From positions 556,022-620,021 of the forward strand of contig CAVPWR010000003.1 in assembly GCA_963709555.1 (NCBI GenBank): DNA of 64,000 nucleotides, given 5' to 3'. Of this stretch, positions 1 through 8,872 are shown piece after piece. Under the pieces are notes generated by a model. It had not been told where the DNA came from. It worked only from the letters and a program-made list of their open reading frames with translations, and searched no databases. How positions within the stretch are numbered: position 1 is the first letter of the stretch; every line of letters starts with the position of its first letter. This DNA is from Sulfurisoma sp963709555 (GTDB taxonomy: Bacteria > Pseudomonadota > Gammaproteobacteria > Burkholderiales > Rhodocyclaceae). A program made the translations under genes and the position numbers.

Positions 1-59
1 GAGTTGGTTGCCAGCTAGTAACCCACCCCTTTTGGCAATCCTCACCACACCAATAAAGA

Positions 60-98
60 AAGCCCCTCAAGGCCGGGGGAGGTGGCCAAGAGGGGCTT
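60..98 (-). terminator. Hairpin terminator downstream of the tlpA remnant
   Basis: Perfect 9-bp stem (AAGCCCCTC pairing with GAGGGGCTT). On the minus strand it is followed by a T-rich stretch, TTCTTTATT. The same hairpin occurs at 10832-10870 after the intact tlpA. Confidence 0.55.
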
Positions 99-213
99 GA
101 GGAGGTGACTCCCATCACAGAGTCAGGACGAATACTATTCGCAAAATATTAGGGTTTGCTTAACTCTTACACATCGTAACAATCTGCTGGGTTGGTTGCT
201 TCGTGCAGCACTT

Positions 214-330
214 TCACATCTTGATACCGAACGATTCTCCAATCATTTGCTTCGCTTCAGAGCTAGCCCAATCCTTGGCCTCACAGTGCTTGCTTAGAAC
301 GCATCCCTGCGAATTGTGGCGTCGCAACCA
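214..330 (-). pseudogene. 3' remnant of a TlpA-family thioredoxin gene
   Basis: The last 30 or so codons (ending KQMIGESFGIKM) closely match the C-terminus of the intact TlpA-like protein at 10986-11498 (KQMIGKAFGIKM). Upstream of about position 330 similarity fades, and neither the CxxC motif nor the signal peptide is present. It is a truncated paralogue left by the segmental duplication and is not expected to have redox function. Confidence 0.8.
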
Positions 331-367
331 AGGTGTCCCGCGGAGCCTCGTAAATTTTGATTGAACT

Positions 368-889
368 TCACTTTGCTGGTGGCGGCGGTGGAAGCCCCGG
401 TGGTGGTGGCGGATAGGCCGCGGGCTGATCACGTTGTACTTGGTCGGTTTGAGGTGACTGAATCATCGATCCATACACCGGAACCTTCTGCCCCTTTGCG
501 TACATGCACTGGATGTATGCGGAATCGTAACTCCGCTGGGTGCCGTAGGCCGAGTACTGGGCGGAACTCACCCCGGCCATGCTGCCCACGACAAGCCCGG
601 TGCCTGCACCCACCCCCGCTGCATCGTGCCCACCGACGGCAGCGCCGGCCGCCGCGCCTATGACCGTTCCGATCACAGCGCTCTTCGTGGCAGCATCGTT
701 CGCCGCACGATTCGCATCGGTGCCGCCGATCTGCTCGGAGGCATAGCGCCGACAGTCAAAGTCGTCGGCGCGAAACTGCTCAAAGCTCTTTCCTCTACCT
801 GGCAGGGCCATCACGCTGGGACCTGTCGGGAGGCTTGTGCAAGCTGCGACCAACAGCAAAACACTTACGGTGGCGAAAGCGGATTTCAT
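368..889 (-). CDS. Glycine-zipper lipoprotein
   Basis: A 173-residue predicted lipoprotein. A short hydrophobic signal ends in a lipobox (LVAAC, Cys at residue 17). The middle (about residues 70-110) is rich in Gly and Ala in glycine-zipper spacing (VIGTVIGAAAGAAVGG), as in outer-membrane-associated YMGG/SlyB-like proteins. The C-terminal 20 residues are almost all Pro. Exact function unknown. It lies upstream of the tlpA remnant and downstream of another secreted-protein gene, and both are absent from the second copy of the duplication, so they were inserted here or lost there. Confidence 0.7.
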   Translation of the reverse strand: MKSAFATVSVLLLVAACTSLPTGPSVMALPGRGKSFEQFRADDFDCRRYASEQIGGTDANRAANDAATKSAVIGTVIGAAAGAAVGGHDAAGVGAGTGLVVGSMAGVSSAQYSAYGTQRSYDSAYIQCMYAKGQKVPVYGSMIQSPQTDQVQRDQPAAYPPPPPGLPPPPPAK

Positions 890-916
890 TTCGGCATCTC
901 CTGCCGCCGATCATTA

Positions 917-1288
917 TTAATCCGGCGGCGTTGGCAGGACTTTCCGCCATCCGGTCGAGCATTCCTTGACGTAAGGGTAGTACGCCTGCTTCGGCGGGCA
1001 GTAGTACCAGTAGTTAATCGGCGGCGGCACAGTTCCCGTCGCTGGCGGCTGAGCTTGCTGTTGCTCGATATACACCGGCGGCTCGACGCGCTGGACAATG
1101 ACAGGCGGATAATAAGGCGGATAATATCCATAATAGTAGGGTGGGTAGTGGTATGACCACCACGCGCTGATGTACGGTCCGACGACGATCCCGACATGGG
1201 GACGATGATGTCTAGGTTGAGCCCAGACACTCGGCACGACGGCCAGTCCCAGCAGGACCAGTGCAAGCAGGCGAGGCGCGGTTTTCAT
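917..1288 (-). CDS. Secreted Tyr/Pro-rich protein
   Basis: A 123-residue protein with a clear Sec signal peptide (about residues 1-23, cleavage after VWA). The mature part is dominated by Tyr, Pro and Trp (repeated YYPP-like units, residues about 40-65) and ends in a Cys-containing tail. Such proteins are common in beta- and gammaproteobacterial envelopes and have no assigned function. The start at 1288 puts the signal peptide at the N-terminus; an ATG 15 bases further upstream in the same frame is possible. It may be cotranscribed with the lipoprotein gene at 368-889, 27 bases away. Confidence 0.65.
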   Translation of the reverse strand: MKTAPRLLALVLLGLAVVPSVWAQPRHHRPHVGIVVGPYISAWWSYHYPPYYYGYYPPYYPPVIVQRVEPPVYIEQQQAQPPATGTVPPPINYWYYCPPKQAYYPYVKECSTGWRKVLPTPPD

Positions 1289-1498
1289 GAACACAATCCC
1301 CATTTGACTTACTGTGCTTTGAGCGTAGTTCACAAGGCGTCGCAAAGCGAACGGATATTTGTAAGTTCCTGTTGCAGGGACATTGCAGCGCCAACGATAG
1401 CGGGTGGTGCTAGCCGGTAGTACCAAGGCGCGATGGCATCGAGCAGTTTGATGTTCTTTATGCCCCCCAAAAACCGATGCGAGAACAATTCATCCGCA

Positions 1499-1894
1499 TC
1501 AGACCATCAAGCCGCTGCCTATGGGATGCCACGGTGTGCTGCCGCTTGCCAAGAAGACGTCGAACAAGAAGCTCAGCAATGCAATGAATATGCTGGCGAA
1601 GAAGGCCGTCCAAAACCCTGAAACCTTGAATCCGGGCACTGCCCAGGAAACCAGCAGCAGCATCAAGGCATTGATCACCAGGAGGAAGAGTCCCAGCGTC
1701 ACCAGCGTCAGCGGCAACGTGAGGATGATCAGCAATGGTCTGACGATCGCGTTGGCAAAGCCGAGCAGCAGTGCCGCAACGATCAGTGAGGCCGTATTCG
1801 CGAACCGAATGCCTTTGAACACGTGGCTTGCCACCCACAGCGACAGGGACGTGATACCCCAGTGAAGCAAGAATGGCGGCAGGGATTCGAGCAT
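1499..1894 (-). CDS. Phage-holin-4-like membrane protein (copy 1)
   Basis: A 131-residue protein with four hydrophobic segments and the pattern of the YvlD/phage holin family 4 superfamily (FANAIVRPLLIILTLPLTLVTLGLF, which includes the conserved N-x-x-x-R-P). The family is widespread, is usually not linked to lysis, and has no established role. It is nearly identical to the product of 11663-12058; substitutions are few and mostly conservative, so both copies look functional. Confidence 0.8.
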   Translation of the reverse strand: MLESLPPFLLHWGITSLSLWVASHVFKGIRFANTASLIVAALLLGFANAIVRPLLIILTLPLTLVTLGLFLLVINALMLLLVSWAVPGFKVSGFWTAFFASIFIALLSFLFDVFLASGSTPWHPIGSGLMV

Positions 1895-1908
1895 GACGGA
1901 GGATCTTG

Positions 1909-1992
1909 CTACTGATCAATTCCCACGATGTCGTCCGTCTCGAACTCGTCCGGCACGGTGCCGTCTCCAATACCGGTGACCATGGCGGCCAT
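1909..1992 (-). pseudogene. 3' fragment of the 62-aa gene family
   Basis: The last 27 codons (VTGIGDGTVPDEFE ... VGIDQ, then TAG) are almost identical to the C-terminus of the intact 62-aa protein at 12661-12849. The 5' half is missing. A second, more diverged remnant lies at 12089-12172, so this short gene left three traces in the window. Confidence 0.75.
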
Positions 1993-2036
1993 GCTGGCGT
2001 TAGTTAGGTTCGGATAACCTGCGGGTCATCGGCAAT

Positions 2037-2372
2037 CTATACGGCCAAGAGCACGGAAACCAAGCCGGGTGCCCGAGGTGAGGCCTTGGGGCGAATCAGG
2101 ATCTCGATGTCGCGGTCGAGCAGGGTGATGAAGTGCATCAACCGCTCGGACGAGAAGCGGGAAAGCTTGAAGTTCTTCAGTTCCGACACATGGGGCTGCG
2201 GAATGCCGAACAGCGCAGCCGTCTTCGTTTGGGTCGGCTTGCGGTCCTTGATCAATTCGTTGACCCGCATGGCCAGTTGAACGCGCAGCTTGCGCTCCGC
2301 GGCATCCTTGAAGCCGAGATCCTGGAATACATCTTGGGTGCCTGCCGAGATCGTTTCAGTCTTCCTTGTCAT
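2037..2372 (-). CDS. XRE-family HTH protein, HigA-like orphan antitoxin
   Basis: A 111-residue DNA-binding protein. The helix-turn-helix lies at about residues 45-75 (TKTAALFGIPQPHVSELKNF), in the arrangement of HTH_37/HigA-type antitoxins and phage-like regulators. Its ATG follows the glgX stop by 3 bases, with a good Shine-Dalgarno (GAGGTGAG), so it is translated from the glgBX transcript. Antitoxins of this type normally follow a RelE/HigB toxin, but no toxin ORF is adjacent here. It could be a regulator recruited to the glycogen operon or a surviving half of a TA pair. Confidence 0.75.
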   Translation of the reverse strand: MTRKTETISAGTQDVFQDLGFKDAAERKLRVQLAMRVNELIKDRKPTQTKTAALFGIPQPHVSELKNFKLSRFSSERLMHFITLLDRDIEILIRPKASPRAPGLVSVLLAV

Positions 2373-2375
2373 ATC

Positions 2376-4523
2376 TCACCTCGTAATCTGAGTCCCTGAT
2401 CTTGGCTGCCGTAGCAGGACCAGCGACCGTCCCTGTAGCGGATAGGAACTGCCACGAGCATAACGTTTCATGTTCGAAGGTTCTGACGGAAAGGTCGTGT
2501 CCAAGACGGGTAGCCAGCGTTCGCGTATCCGAAAGCCCGGCAACGTGAAAGGGATCTCGTCGTGAGAGGCATTCAGAATGAGCAGGAAATCGTCATCGCC
2601 AACAGGTCTTCCCTGCCTGTCAACCTCGCCAATGGAGTCGCCCGCCAGATACATGCCGAGGCAGCGAGCGAATCCCTGATCCCATTCGTCATCGCACATC
2701 TCCAGCCCGTCTGGGTTCAACCACAGGATATTTTTAACTTTTCCGCGTAGCCGCTGTTCCTGGAAAAAGCTGCGCCTGCGGAACACAGGGTGCGCTTTGC
2801 GCAGGCCGATCAAATGCTGGACGAAGTTAAGCAGTTCCTCATCTTCCGACTTCAGTTTCCAATTGATCCAACTGATCTCGTTGTCCTGGCAATAGGCGTT
2901 GTTGTTGCCCTGCTGGCTGCGCCCCATCTCATCACCAGACACCAGCATGGGTACTCCCTGGGAAAGAAACAGGGTGGCCAGCAAGTTGCGCTTTTGCCGG
3001 GCGCGCAGGGCGAGGATGTCGGGCTTGTCGGTCGGCCCCTCGGCACCGCAATTCCAGGACAGGTTGTTCTTCTCCCCATCCTGGTTTTTCTCGCCATTGG
3101 CCTGATTGTGTTTCTGCTCGAAGCTGACCAGGTCTTGCAGGGTAAAGCCATCATGGGCGGTGACGAAATTGATACTGGCGTATGGCCGGCGGCCATTGTG
3201 GGCGTACAAATCGCTCGATCCGGTGAGGCGATAGGCCAGGTCGCCGATCAGTCCTCCTTCGCCTTTCCAGTAGGCGCGCACCGCGTCGCGATACTTGGCG
3301 TTCCACTCGGTCCAACCCACCGGGAAATTACCTACCTGATAGCCGCCCACGCCCAAATCCCAGGGTTCGGCGATCAGTTTCACCCGCGACAACACTGGAT
3401 CCTGGTGGATGATGTCGAAAAAAGCGCCGAGCCGGTCCACATCATGGAGTTCCCGCGCCAGCGCTGCCGCAAGATCGAAACGAAAGCCATCCACATGCAT
3501 TTCCTGCACCCAGTAACGCAGGCTGTCCATAATCAATTGCAGAACGCGCGGTTGCATCATGTTGAGGGTGTTGCCGCAACCGGTGTAATCCATGCAGAAG
3601 CGCGGATTGTCCTGCATCAATCGGTAATAGGCGGCGTTGTCGATACCGCGCAAGCTCAGCGTTGGTCCGAGGTGGTTGCCTTCCGCAGTGTGGTTGTACA
3701 CCACGTCAAGAATCACCTCGAGGCCCGCCCGGTGCAGCGCCTTGACCATGGTCTTGAATTCACTAACCGCGTCGCCAGTCGCAGCGTAGCGCCGATCCGG
3801 CACAAAAAAGCCTAAGGAGTTGTAGCCCCAGTAGTTGCGCAGCCCACGCTCGAGTAGATGGCGGTCATCTACAAAACAATGCACCGGCATCAGTTCCACG
3901 GCAGTCACCCCCAGGCGCTGAAGATGTTTAATGGCCGGGGCGCTGGCAAGGCCGGCGTAGGTTCCGCGCAATGACTCGGGGATGTCTGGATGAAGCGCGG
4001 TGAAGCCCTTGACGTGCAACTCGTAAATGATGGTGTCGTTCCAGGCCGTGTCCGGCGGCCGGTCGCCCTCCCAATCAAACGCCGGATCGATTACCTGGCA
4101 TTTGGGCATGGCCGAGGCGTTGTCGCGCCAGTCGAAAGACAGGTCTTCCTGCTTGGCCCCGATTTTGTAACCGAAGTGGGCATCGCTCCAGCGCAGTTTC
4201 CCCACCGCCGCCTTGGCGTGAGGATCAAGGAGCAGTTTGTTGGGATTGAAGCGGTGTCCCTGCTGCGGTTGGTAGGGGCCGTAAACCCGGTAGCCATACA
4301 ACAGCCCCGGTTTTGCTCCGGGCAGATAGCAGTGCCATACCAGGTCGGTCTGTTCACGCATCTCGATACGATCGGTTTCACGCCGGCCGCGCGCATCGAA
4401 CAGGCATAACTCAACTTTTTCCGCATGCTCTGAAAAAAGGGCGAAATTCACACCCTCGCCGTCCCAGGTCGCTCCTTGGGGATACGGTTTTCCTGGCAGT
4501 ACGACGGTCGCCTTCTTGGTCAT
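2376..4523 (-). CDS. glgX: Glycogen debranching enzyme
   Basis: A 715-residue GH13 enzyme that hydrolyses alpha-1,6 branches of limit-dextrin glycogen in the cytoplasm. An N-terminal CBM48-like domain (GKPYPQGATWDGEGVNFALF) precedes the (beta/alpha)8 barrel, with GH13 signatures DVVYNH, DGFRFDLA (nucleophile Asp), IAEPWD (acid/base Glu) and NFVTAHDGF. Length is normal for GlgX and the frame is intact. It lies 36 bases after glgB on the same strand and is followed immediately by an HTH gene, so a glgB-glgX-HTH operon is likely. No glgC, glgA or glgP is in the window. Confidence 0.95.
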   Translation of the reverse strand: MTKKATVVLPGKPYPQGATWDGEGVNFALFSEHAEKVELCLFDARGRRETDRIEMREQTDLVWHCYLPGAKPGLLYGYRVYGPYQPQQGHRFNPNKLLLDPHAKAAVGKLRWSDAHFGYKIGAKQEDLSFDWRDNASAMPKCQVIDPAFDWEGDRPPDTAWNDTIIYELHVKGFTALHPDIPESLRGTYAGLASAPAIKHLQRLGVTAVELMPVHCFVDDRHLLERGLRNYWGYNSLGFFVPDRRYAATGDAVSEFKTMVKALHRAGLEVILDVVYNHTAEGNHLGPTLSLRGIDNAAYYRLMQDNPRFCMDYTGCGNTLNMMQPRVLQLIMDSLRYWVQEMHVDGFRFDLAAALARELHDVDRLGAFFDIIHQDPVLSRVKLIAEPWDLGVGGYQVGNFPVGWTEWNAKYRDAVRAYWKGEGGLIGDLAYRLTGSSDLYAHNGRRPYASINFVTAHDGFTLQDLVSFEQKHNQANGEKNQDGEKNNLSWNCGAEGPTDKPDILALRARQKRNLLATLFLSQGVPMLVSGDEMGRSQQGNNNAYCQDNEISWINWKLKSEDEELLNFVQHLIGLRKAHPVFRRRSFFQEQRLRGKVKNILWLNPDGLEMCDDEWDQGFARCLGMYLAGDSIGEVDRQGRPVGDDDFLLILNASHDEIPFTLPGFRIRERWLPVLDTTFPSEPSNMKRYARGSSYPLQGRSLVLLRQPRSGTQITR

Positions 4524-4559
4524 GTCATCCCCGTTATCTTCTCCTACACAACCCCAGAG

Positions 4560-6746
4560 TTAGCGTTGTGCCTCGTAGGCAAGAACGATTCCCGCCAAAG
4601 GGGGAAGCGTCAGCAATAGCGAATGCGAGCGGTTCATCCATGGCTGCTCTTCGGCCTGCAGCGGGGCAGAGCCATTGCCTACGTTGCTGCCACCGTAGCA
4701 TTCCGAGTCGGAATTCATTACTTCACGATAGCTACCGGGCAAGGGAACGCCGATCCGATAATCGTGGCGAGTCACGGGTGTGAGATTGACCACCACCACC
4801 ATCACTTCGTTGTCGCGGCCCTTGCGCATAAAGCTGATCACCGACTGCTGAGCGTCGTGGCAGTCGATCCATTCGAAGCCCTGCCAGTCGAATTCGTGGC
4901 GGTGGAGGGCCGGGCTGGCCTGGTAGAGGTGGTTCAGATCCCGTACCAGGCGTTGCATGCCCTGGTGCAGGGGATATTCGAGTACGTACCAGTCCAGCAC
5001 GCCGGTGCTGTCCCATTCGCGCCCCTGGCCGAACTCGGTGCCCATGAACAGCAGCTTCTTGCCGGGATGGGTGAACTGGTAGGCGTAGAGCGTGCGCAGG
5101 TTGGCATGCCTTTGCCACTCGTCGCCGGGCATTTTGTGCAGCATCGACTGCTTGCCGTGCACCACTTCGTCGTGCGAGAAGGGCAGCATGAAGTTCTCGG
5201 TGAAGCAATAGAGCATGCTGAAGGTGAGCATACCCTGGTGATACTGGCGGTAAATGGGCTCATTGGCCATGTAGTCCAGGGTATCGTTCATCCAGCCCAT
5301 ATTCCACTTGATGTCGAAACCCAAGCCACCGACATGGGTCGGGCGGCTGACCATCGGCCACGAGGTCGACTCTTCCGCGATCATCAGGATGCCGGGGCAC
5401 TGGTCGTGCGTGGCGACATTGAGTTCGCGCAGGAATTCGATGGCCGTGAGGTTTTCGCGGCCGCCATACTGGTTCGGCACCCACTCGCCCTCCTTGCGCG
5501 AGTAGTCCAGGTAAAGCATCGAGGCGACGGCATCCACGCGCAGGCCGTCGATGTGCATGTCCTCCAGCCAGAAAATCGCGCTGGAGAGCAGGAAGCTCTT
5601 CACCTCGTTGCGGCCGAAGTTGAAGATCAGCGTGGACCAGTCCATGTGCTCGCCGAGGCGCGGGTCGGCGTGCTCATAAAGCGGCGTGCCGTCGAAGCGG
5701 GCGAGGCCATGGGCATCCTTGGGGAAGTGCGCGGGCACCCAGTCGAGCAGGACGCCGATGCCATTCCGGTGGCAGTGGTCGACAAAGTAGCGGAAATCGT
5801 CCGGGGTGCCGAAACGGCTAGTCGGCGCGAAATAGCCGGTGGTCTGGTAGCCCCAGGAGGGATCGTAGGGATGCTCGGTAATCGGCATCAGTTCGATGTG
5901 CGTGAAGCCCATCTCCTTTACGTAATCCACCAGACGGTGCGCCGCCTCGCGATAATTGAGGAATTCGCCTTCCGGCGCGCGCTGCCAGGAGCCCAGATGT
6001 AGCTCGTAAACCGACATCGGCGTGTGCTGCCAGTCATGGGTGCGGCGTTGTTCCATCCAGGCGCCGTCGCCCCATGCGTAGTTGCTGCGGGCGGAAATGA
6101 TGGAACCGGTGCGCGGGCGCAGTTCGTAGCACTGGCCGTAGGGATCGGCCTTGAGCAGGATGTCGCCACTGTGGCGATTGCGGATTTCGAACTTGTAGAT
6201 ATGCCCCGGCTCGAGGTCGGGGATGAACAGTTCCCAGATGCCGCTGCCGCCGCGCACCCGCATCGGGTGGCGCCGCCCGTCCCAGTTGTTGAAGCCACCG
6301 ACCACGCTGGCTCGTTCGGCGTTCGGCGCCCAGACGGCGAACAGTACGCCGCCGACACCGTCTACCTCGTGTTCGTGGGCACCGAGGAAACGGAAGCCAT
6401 GGCGGTGGCGTCCCTCGCCGAACAGGTGCAGGTCGAGATCACCGACTTGCGGCGCGAAGGTGTAGGGATCGCGCGCAATGTGTTCGCGATGGTGCTGGTC
6501 ACGCCAGATCAGGCTGTAGTGCGCCGGCAGGGAATGACCGTCGCCGCGCCACTCGAAATGGTCGCTGTCCGGCAGGCGGGACAGCGGCATGCCACCCTCG
6601 GCGATCCGAACCTCGCTAGCAAGAGGAATAAAGGCGCGGACAACGACGTTGCCGTCCTCCTGATGGCGACCGAGGATGGCAAAGGGATCGTGATGGCGGG
6701 CTTCGCTGATGCGTTGCCGTTCCGTATCGAGGTAGCCATTTTTCAT
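4560..6746 (-). CDS. glgB: 1,4-alpha-glucan branching enzyme
   Basis: A 728-residue GH13 branching enzyme that makes alpha-1,6 links in glycogen. Domain order is CBM48 at about 20-210, catalytic barrel at about 245-620 and a C-terminal beta domain. Catalytic residues are in place: Asp405 in DGLRVD, Glu458 in MIAEES, and the FSHDEVVHG motif. This numbering matches the E. coli enzyme. The start at 6746 has a GGAG Shine-Dalgarno. It is the first gene of the glgB-glgX-HTH transcript, with a 680-base gene-free region upstream that should hold its promoter. Confidence 0.95.
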   Translation of the reverse strand: MKNGYLDTERQRISEARHHDPFAILGRHQEDGNVVVRAFIPLASEVRIAEGGMPLSRLPDSDHFEWRGDGHSLPAHYSLIWRDQHHREHIARDPYTFAPQVGDLDLHLFGEGRHRHGFRFLGAHEHEVDGVGGVLFAVWAPNAERASVVGGFNNWDGRRHPMRVRGGSGIWELFIPDLEPGHIYKFEIRNRHSGDILLKADPYGQCYELRPRTGSIISARSNYAWGDGAWMEQRRTHDWQHTPMSVYELHLGSWQRAPEGEFLNYREAAHRLVDYVKEMGFTHIELMPITEHPYDPSWGYQTTGYFAPTSRFGTPDDFRYFVDHCHRNGIGVLLDWVPAHFPKDAHGLARFDGTPLYEHADPRLGEHMDWSTLIFNFGRNEVKSFLLSSAIFWLEDMHIDGLRVDAVASMLYLDYSRKEGEWVPNQYGGRENLTAIEFLRELNVATHDQCPGILMIAEESTSWPMVSRPTHVGGLGFDIKWNMGWMNDTLDYMANEPIYRQYHQGMLTFSMLYCFTENFMLPFSHDEVVHGKQSMLHKMPGDEWQRHANLRTLYAYQFTHPGKKLLFMGTEFGQGREWDSTGVLDWYVLEYPLHQGMQRLVRDLNHLYQASPALHRHEFDWQGFEWIDCHDAQQSVISFMRKGRDNEVMVVVVNLTPVTRHDYRIGVPLPGSYREVMNSDSECYGGSNVGNGSAPLQAEEQPWMNRSHSLLLTLPPLAGIVLAYEAQR

Positions 6747-7426
6747 TGCCGTACTCCAATCGGGTTTGCACTCGAAAATCTTTGCATAGCAGTAAGCCTA
6801 CCACTTGGATACGCCACGATCTATCGATGTTTGGCGAAGCAGTCGATCCACCCAGGGCCGATTCATTGAATTGGTGCTCCCGGACAGTTTCGGCCATTGC
6901 TGGCAGTAAGCCCTGCGGCGGTACCCAGTATGGAAGAGACGGTGTCAGACAAGTCCGGCAATTTTCGCCTGAATGATTGCTCCAGACTGGGAACTGCCGG
7001 TGAGTTTTAATGACTGATGTATATGGTCCGTGCAGCGAGACTCGCTGAAATACCGCCTCCCGAGGGTCGCTCCTCTGTCCATTGCGGCCACTCTCCAAGC
7101 ATCAGGCAGATGCTTGGGGTGCTATTCGGCGGGCCCTTCTGCAAATCGTGTCGCATGCCGGCCCAAAATCGGCGATTGACTGCTGGCCCCTTTGATTCCT
7201 GTCGCCGCTTCGGCATGATTTCGTCATGCTTTACGAATGGGCACTATCCCGTCGTCGCATACCAACACGATCACACGCCATCTTCCGTTCAACCAAATCT
7301 CTTGCGGCGGGCCCGGTGTCCGGGCTTGCCGAGGAGTAGCATGGGTCGCCCGGCCTTTCGGCCACAGATGTCGATTCAGATTCGCGACTGTGCCCCGTCG
7401 AAAAGCCGATTCAAGGAAAGCGCGCC
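6747..7426. other. Gene-free interval with a perfect stem-loop
   Basis: No convincing gene lies in these 680 bases between the divergent glgB and transglutaminase genes. Positions 7095-7117 form a perfect hairpin (CCAAGCATC, loop AGGCA, GATGCTTGG) without a following T-run, so it is not a typical terminator. Promoters for both flanking genes must lie in this interval; none could be placed with confidence. Confidence 0.5.
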
Positions 7427-8305
7427 ATGGTCAGACTGAATTTTTCGATCGAGCTGAATTATGAAATCGACGCGCCGGGCTGCGATTTCATTTTCAGCAT
7501 CCAGGCGGCGCAAACCTGGCACCAGATCGTGGTGGGCGAGTCGCTCTCCATCAGCCAGAACCTGCAGCCCAGCCTCTACACCGATCCCCTGACGCACACC
7601 CGGTTCCTGCGCCTCAAGGCCTTTGCCGGTCAGTTGGCGGTGCGCTACGAGGCCACGGTGGATATCGATCATTACTGCGCCGCGCCGGCCCAGCTCGACG
7701 AGGTGCCCGTGGCCAGGCTGCCGGGCTCGGTGCTGCCCTACATTTATCCCAGCCGCTATTGCCAGTCGGACCGGCTGCACCGTTTGGCGGTCAAGGAGTT
7801 CGGCGGTCTGCGGCAGGGCTATGCCCGGGTGCAGGCCATCCGCGACTGGGTGCTGAATCGCGTCACCTTCCGCTCCAATTCCTCGACCGGCAACACAACG
7901 GCGGTCGATACCCTGGTGGAAGAGGTCGGTGTCTGCCGTGACTTCGCCCACCTGATGATTGCCCTGTGTCGCGCGGTCAATATCCCCGCACGCTTTGCTG
8001 CCACCATCGATTTCGGCGCCGACCCGATCCTGGGACCGACCGACTTCCATGCCTGCGTCGAGGTGTATCTGGGCGACCGCTGGTACCTCTTCGATCCCTC
8101 GGGCGTGGCCATCCCCATGGGTTTTGTTCGCTTGGGAACCGGGCGCGATGCCGCCGACACGGCTTTTTCCACCATCTTCGGTGGCGTGCGCGGCTCGGCT
8201 CCGTTGATGCGGATCGAAGCCATACCCGATGCGCAAGGCGTCCTGGTGGTGCCGCAGCATGTGCCGCAAGCCTTGTCTACCGACGGGCACGTGCTGCCGG
8301 ACTGA
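7427..8305 (+). CDS. Transglutaminase-like cysteine protein
   Basis: A 292-residue cytoplasmic protein. An N-terminal beta-rich region (1-100) typical of bacterial transglutaminase-like proteins precedes the catalytic core. The Cys-His-Asp triad is visible at Cys170 (GVCRDFAH), His208 (DFHACVEV) and Asp223 (LFDPSG). Family members act as proteases or amidases; the substrate is unknown. The start has an AAGGAAAG Shine-Dalgarno. It stands alone on the plus strand. Proteobacterial homologues often occur with circularly permuted ATP-grasp and alpha-E genes, which are not seen here. Confidence 0.85.
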   Translation: MVRLNFSIELNYEIDAPGCDFIFSIQAAQTWHQIVVGESLSISQNLQPSLYTDPLTHTRFLRLKAFAGQLAVRYEATVDIDHYCAAPAQLDEVPVARLPGSVLPYIYPSRYCQSDRLHRLAVKEFGGLRQGYARVQAIRDWVLNRVTFRSNSSTGNTTAVDTLVEEVGVCRDFAHLMIALCRAVNIPARFAATIDFGADPILGPTDFHACVEVYLGDRWYLFDPSGVAIPMGFVRLGTGRDAADTAFSTIFGGVRGSAPLMRIEAIPDAQGVLVVPQHVPQALSTDGHVLPD

Positions 8306-8494
8306 CGCAGGTCCGGGAGGCCGGGTGCCGCAGTCAATCGCCGATTTCGCACAGGGAAGTATCGGAATCCTCCAGTAAATCTACCGTATTGCATCGACCG
8401 GTTGAATCCGCCGACCATTGCTGCCGGTGACGTCTCGCCCCTCAAACGACCGAAATTGAATTATCACCGGACGGAAGCCACGAACCGTAGGGCG

Positions 8495-8522
8495 AAAAAA
8501 CGGCGCGGTGATAGCCGCGCCG
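8495..8522 (-). terminator. Rho-independent terminator of the cytochrome gene
   Basis: On the minus strand an 8-bp GC stem (CGGCGCGG, loop CTATCA, CCGCGCCG) is followed by six T residues. It starts about 27 bases after the stop of the cytochrome c gene. Confidence 0.85.
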
Positions 8523-8548
8523 AAGATGTCACAGGGAGAAAGCGGAAC

Positions 8549-8872
8549 CTATTTGAGGGTCAGAACAAACTGAACCAGCGTCTTGATGTCGGCCTCTTTG
8601 ACGGTCGCATTCGGTGGCTTCGGCACTTCACCCCAAACACCCTTGCCGCCCTTCCTGCACTTGACCAGCAGATTCGCCTCGGCATCGGCCTGACCGGCGT
8701 ACTTCCTGCCTACTTCCTTCCATGCCGGCCCGATCAACTTCTTGTCGAGCTGATGGCAGGCGAGGCAGCCGTTCTTCTTGGCGATGTCCATCGCCTCTGC
8801 CTCGGTGGCTGCCGAGGCCGTCCCAGCCAGCATCAGCACGGCAGATCCCAGCAACAGAGAAATCGACTTCAT
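8549..8872 (-). CDS. Periplasmic c551-like cytochrome c with Met-to-Lys change
   Basis: A 107-residue class I cytochrome c. A Sec signal peptide (1-21) is followed by the haem motif CLACH (Cys36, Cys39, His40). The rest follows the c551/c8 pattern, but the segment that normally carries the sixth haem ligand reads GEVPKPPNA: Lys85 replaces the expected Met (P-M-P-P). One base (ATG to AAG) explains it. An extra Cys (Cys72) lies just upstream. The start at 8872 has a GGAGGG Shine-Dalgarno 7 bases away; the in-frame ATG at 8887 does not. It would act as a periplasmic electron carrier if still Met-like, but the missing ligand makes this uncertain. Confidence 0.85.
   Translation of the reverse strand: MKSISLLLGSAVLMLAGTASAATEAEAMDIAKKNGCLACHQLDKKLIGPAWKEVGRKYAGQADAEANLLVKCRKGGKGVWGEVPKPPNATVKEADIKTLVQFVLTLK

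Larger units (their letters stand above)
1..1992. repeat. Left copy of a diverged segmental duplication
   Basis: Blocks at about 1-306 and 1383-1992 match 10789-11070 and 11566-12172 in the same orientation. The shared order is a hairpin, the tlpA 3' end, the holin-like gene and the end of a 62-aa gene. The two holin-like products differ at only a few of 131 residues, while flanking DNA has diverged more. In this copy most of tlpA is gone and two secreted-protein genes (368-889 and 917-1288) occupy its place. The window starts within or at the edge of the repeat, so its true left limit is unknown. Confidence 0.85.

Noticed and set aside
7007..7216. A 69-codon minus-strand ORF in the glgB upstream region
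   Set aside because: No ribosome site or recognisable motif; it spans the perfect hairpin and is probably chance.
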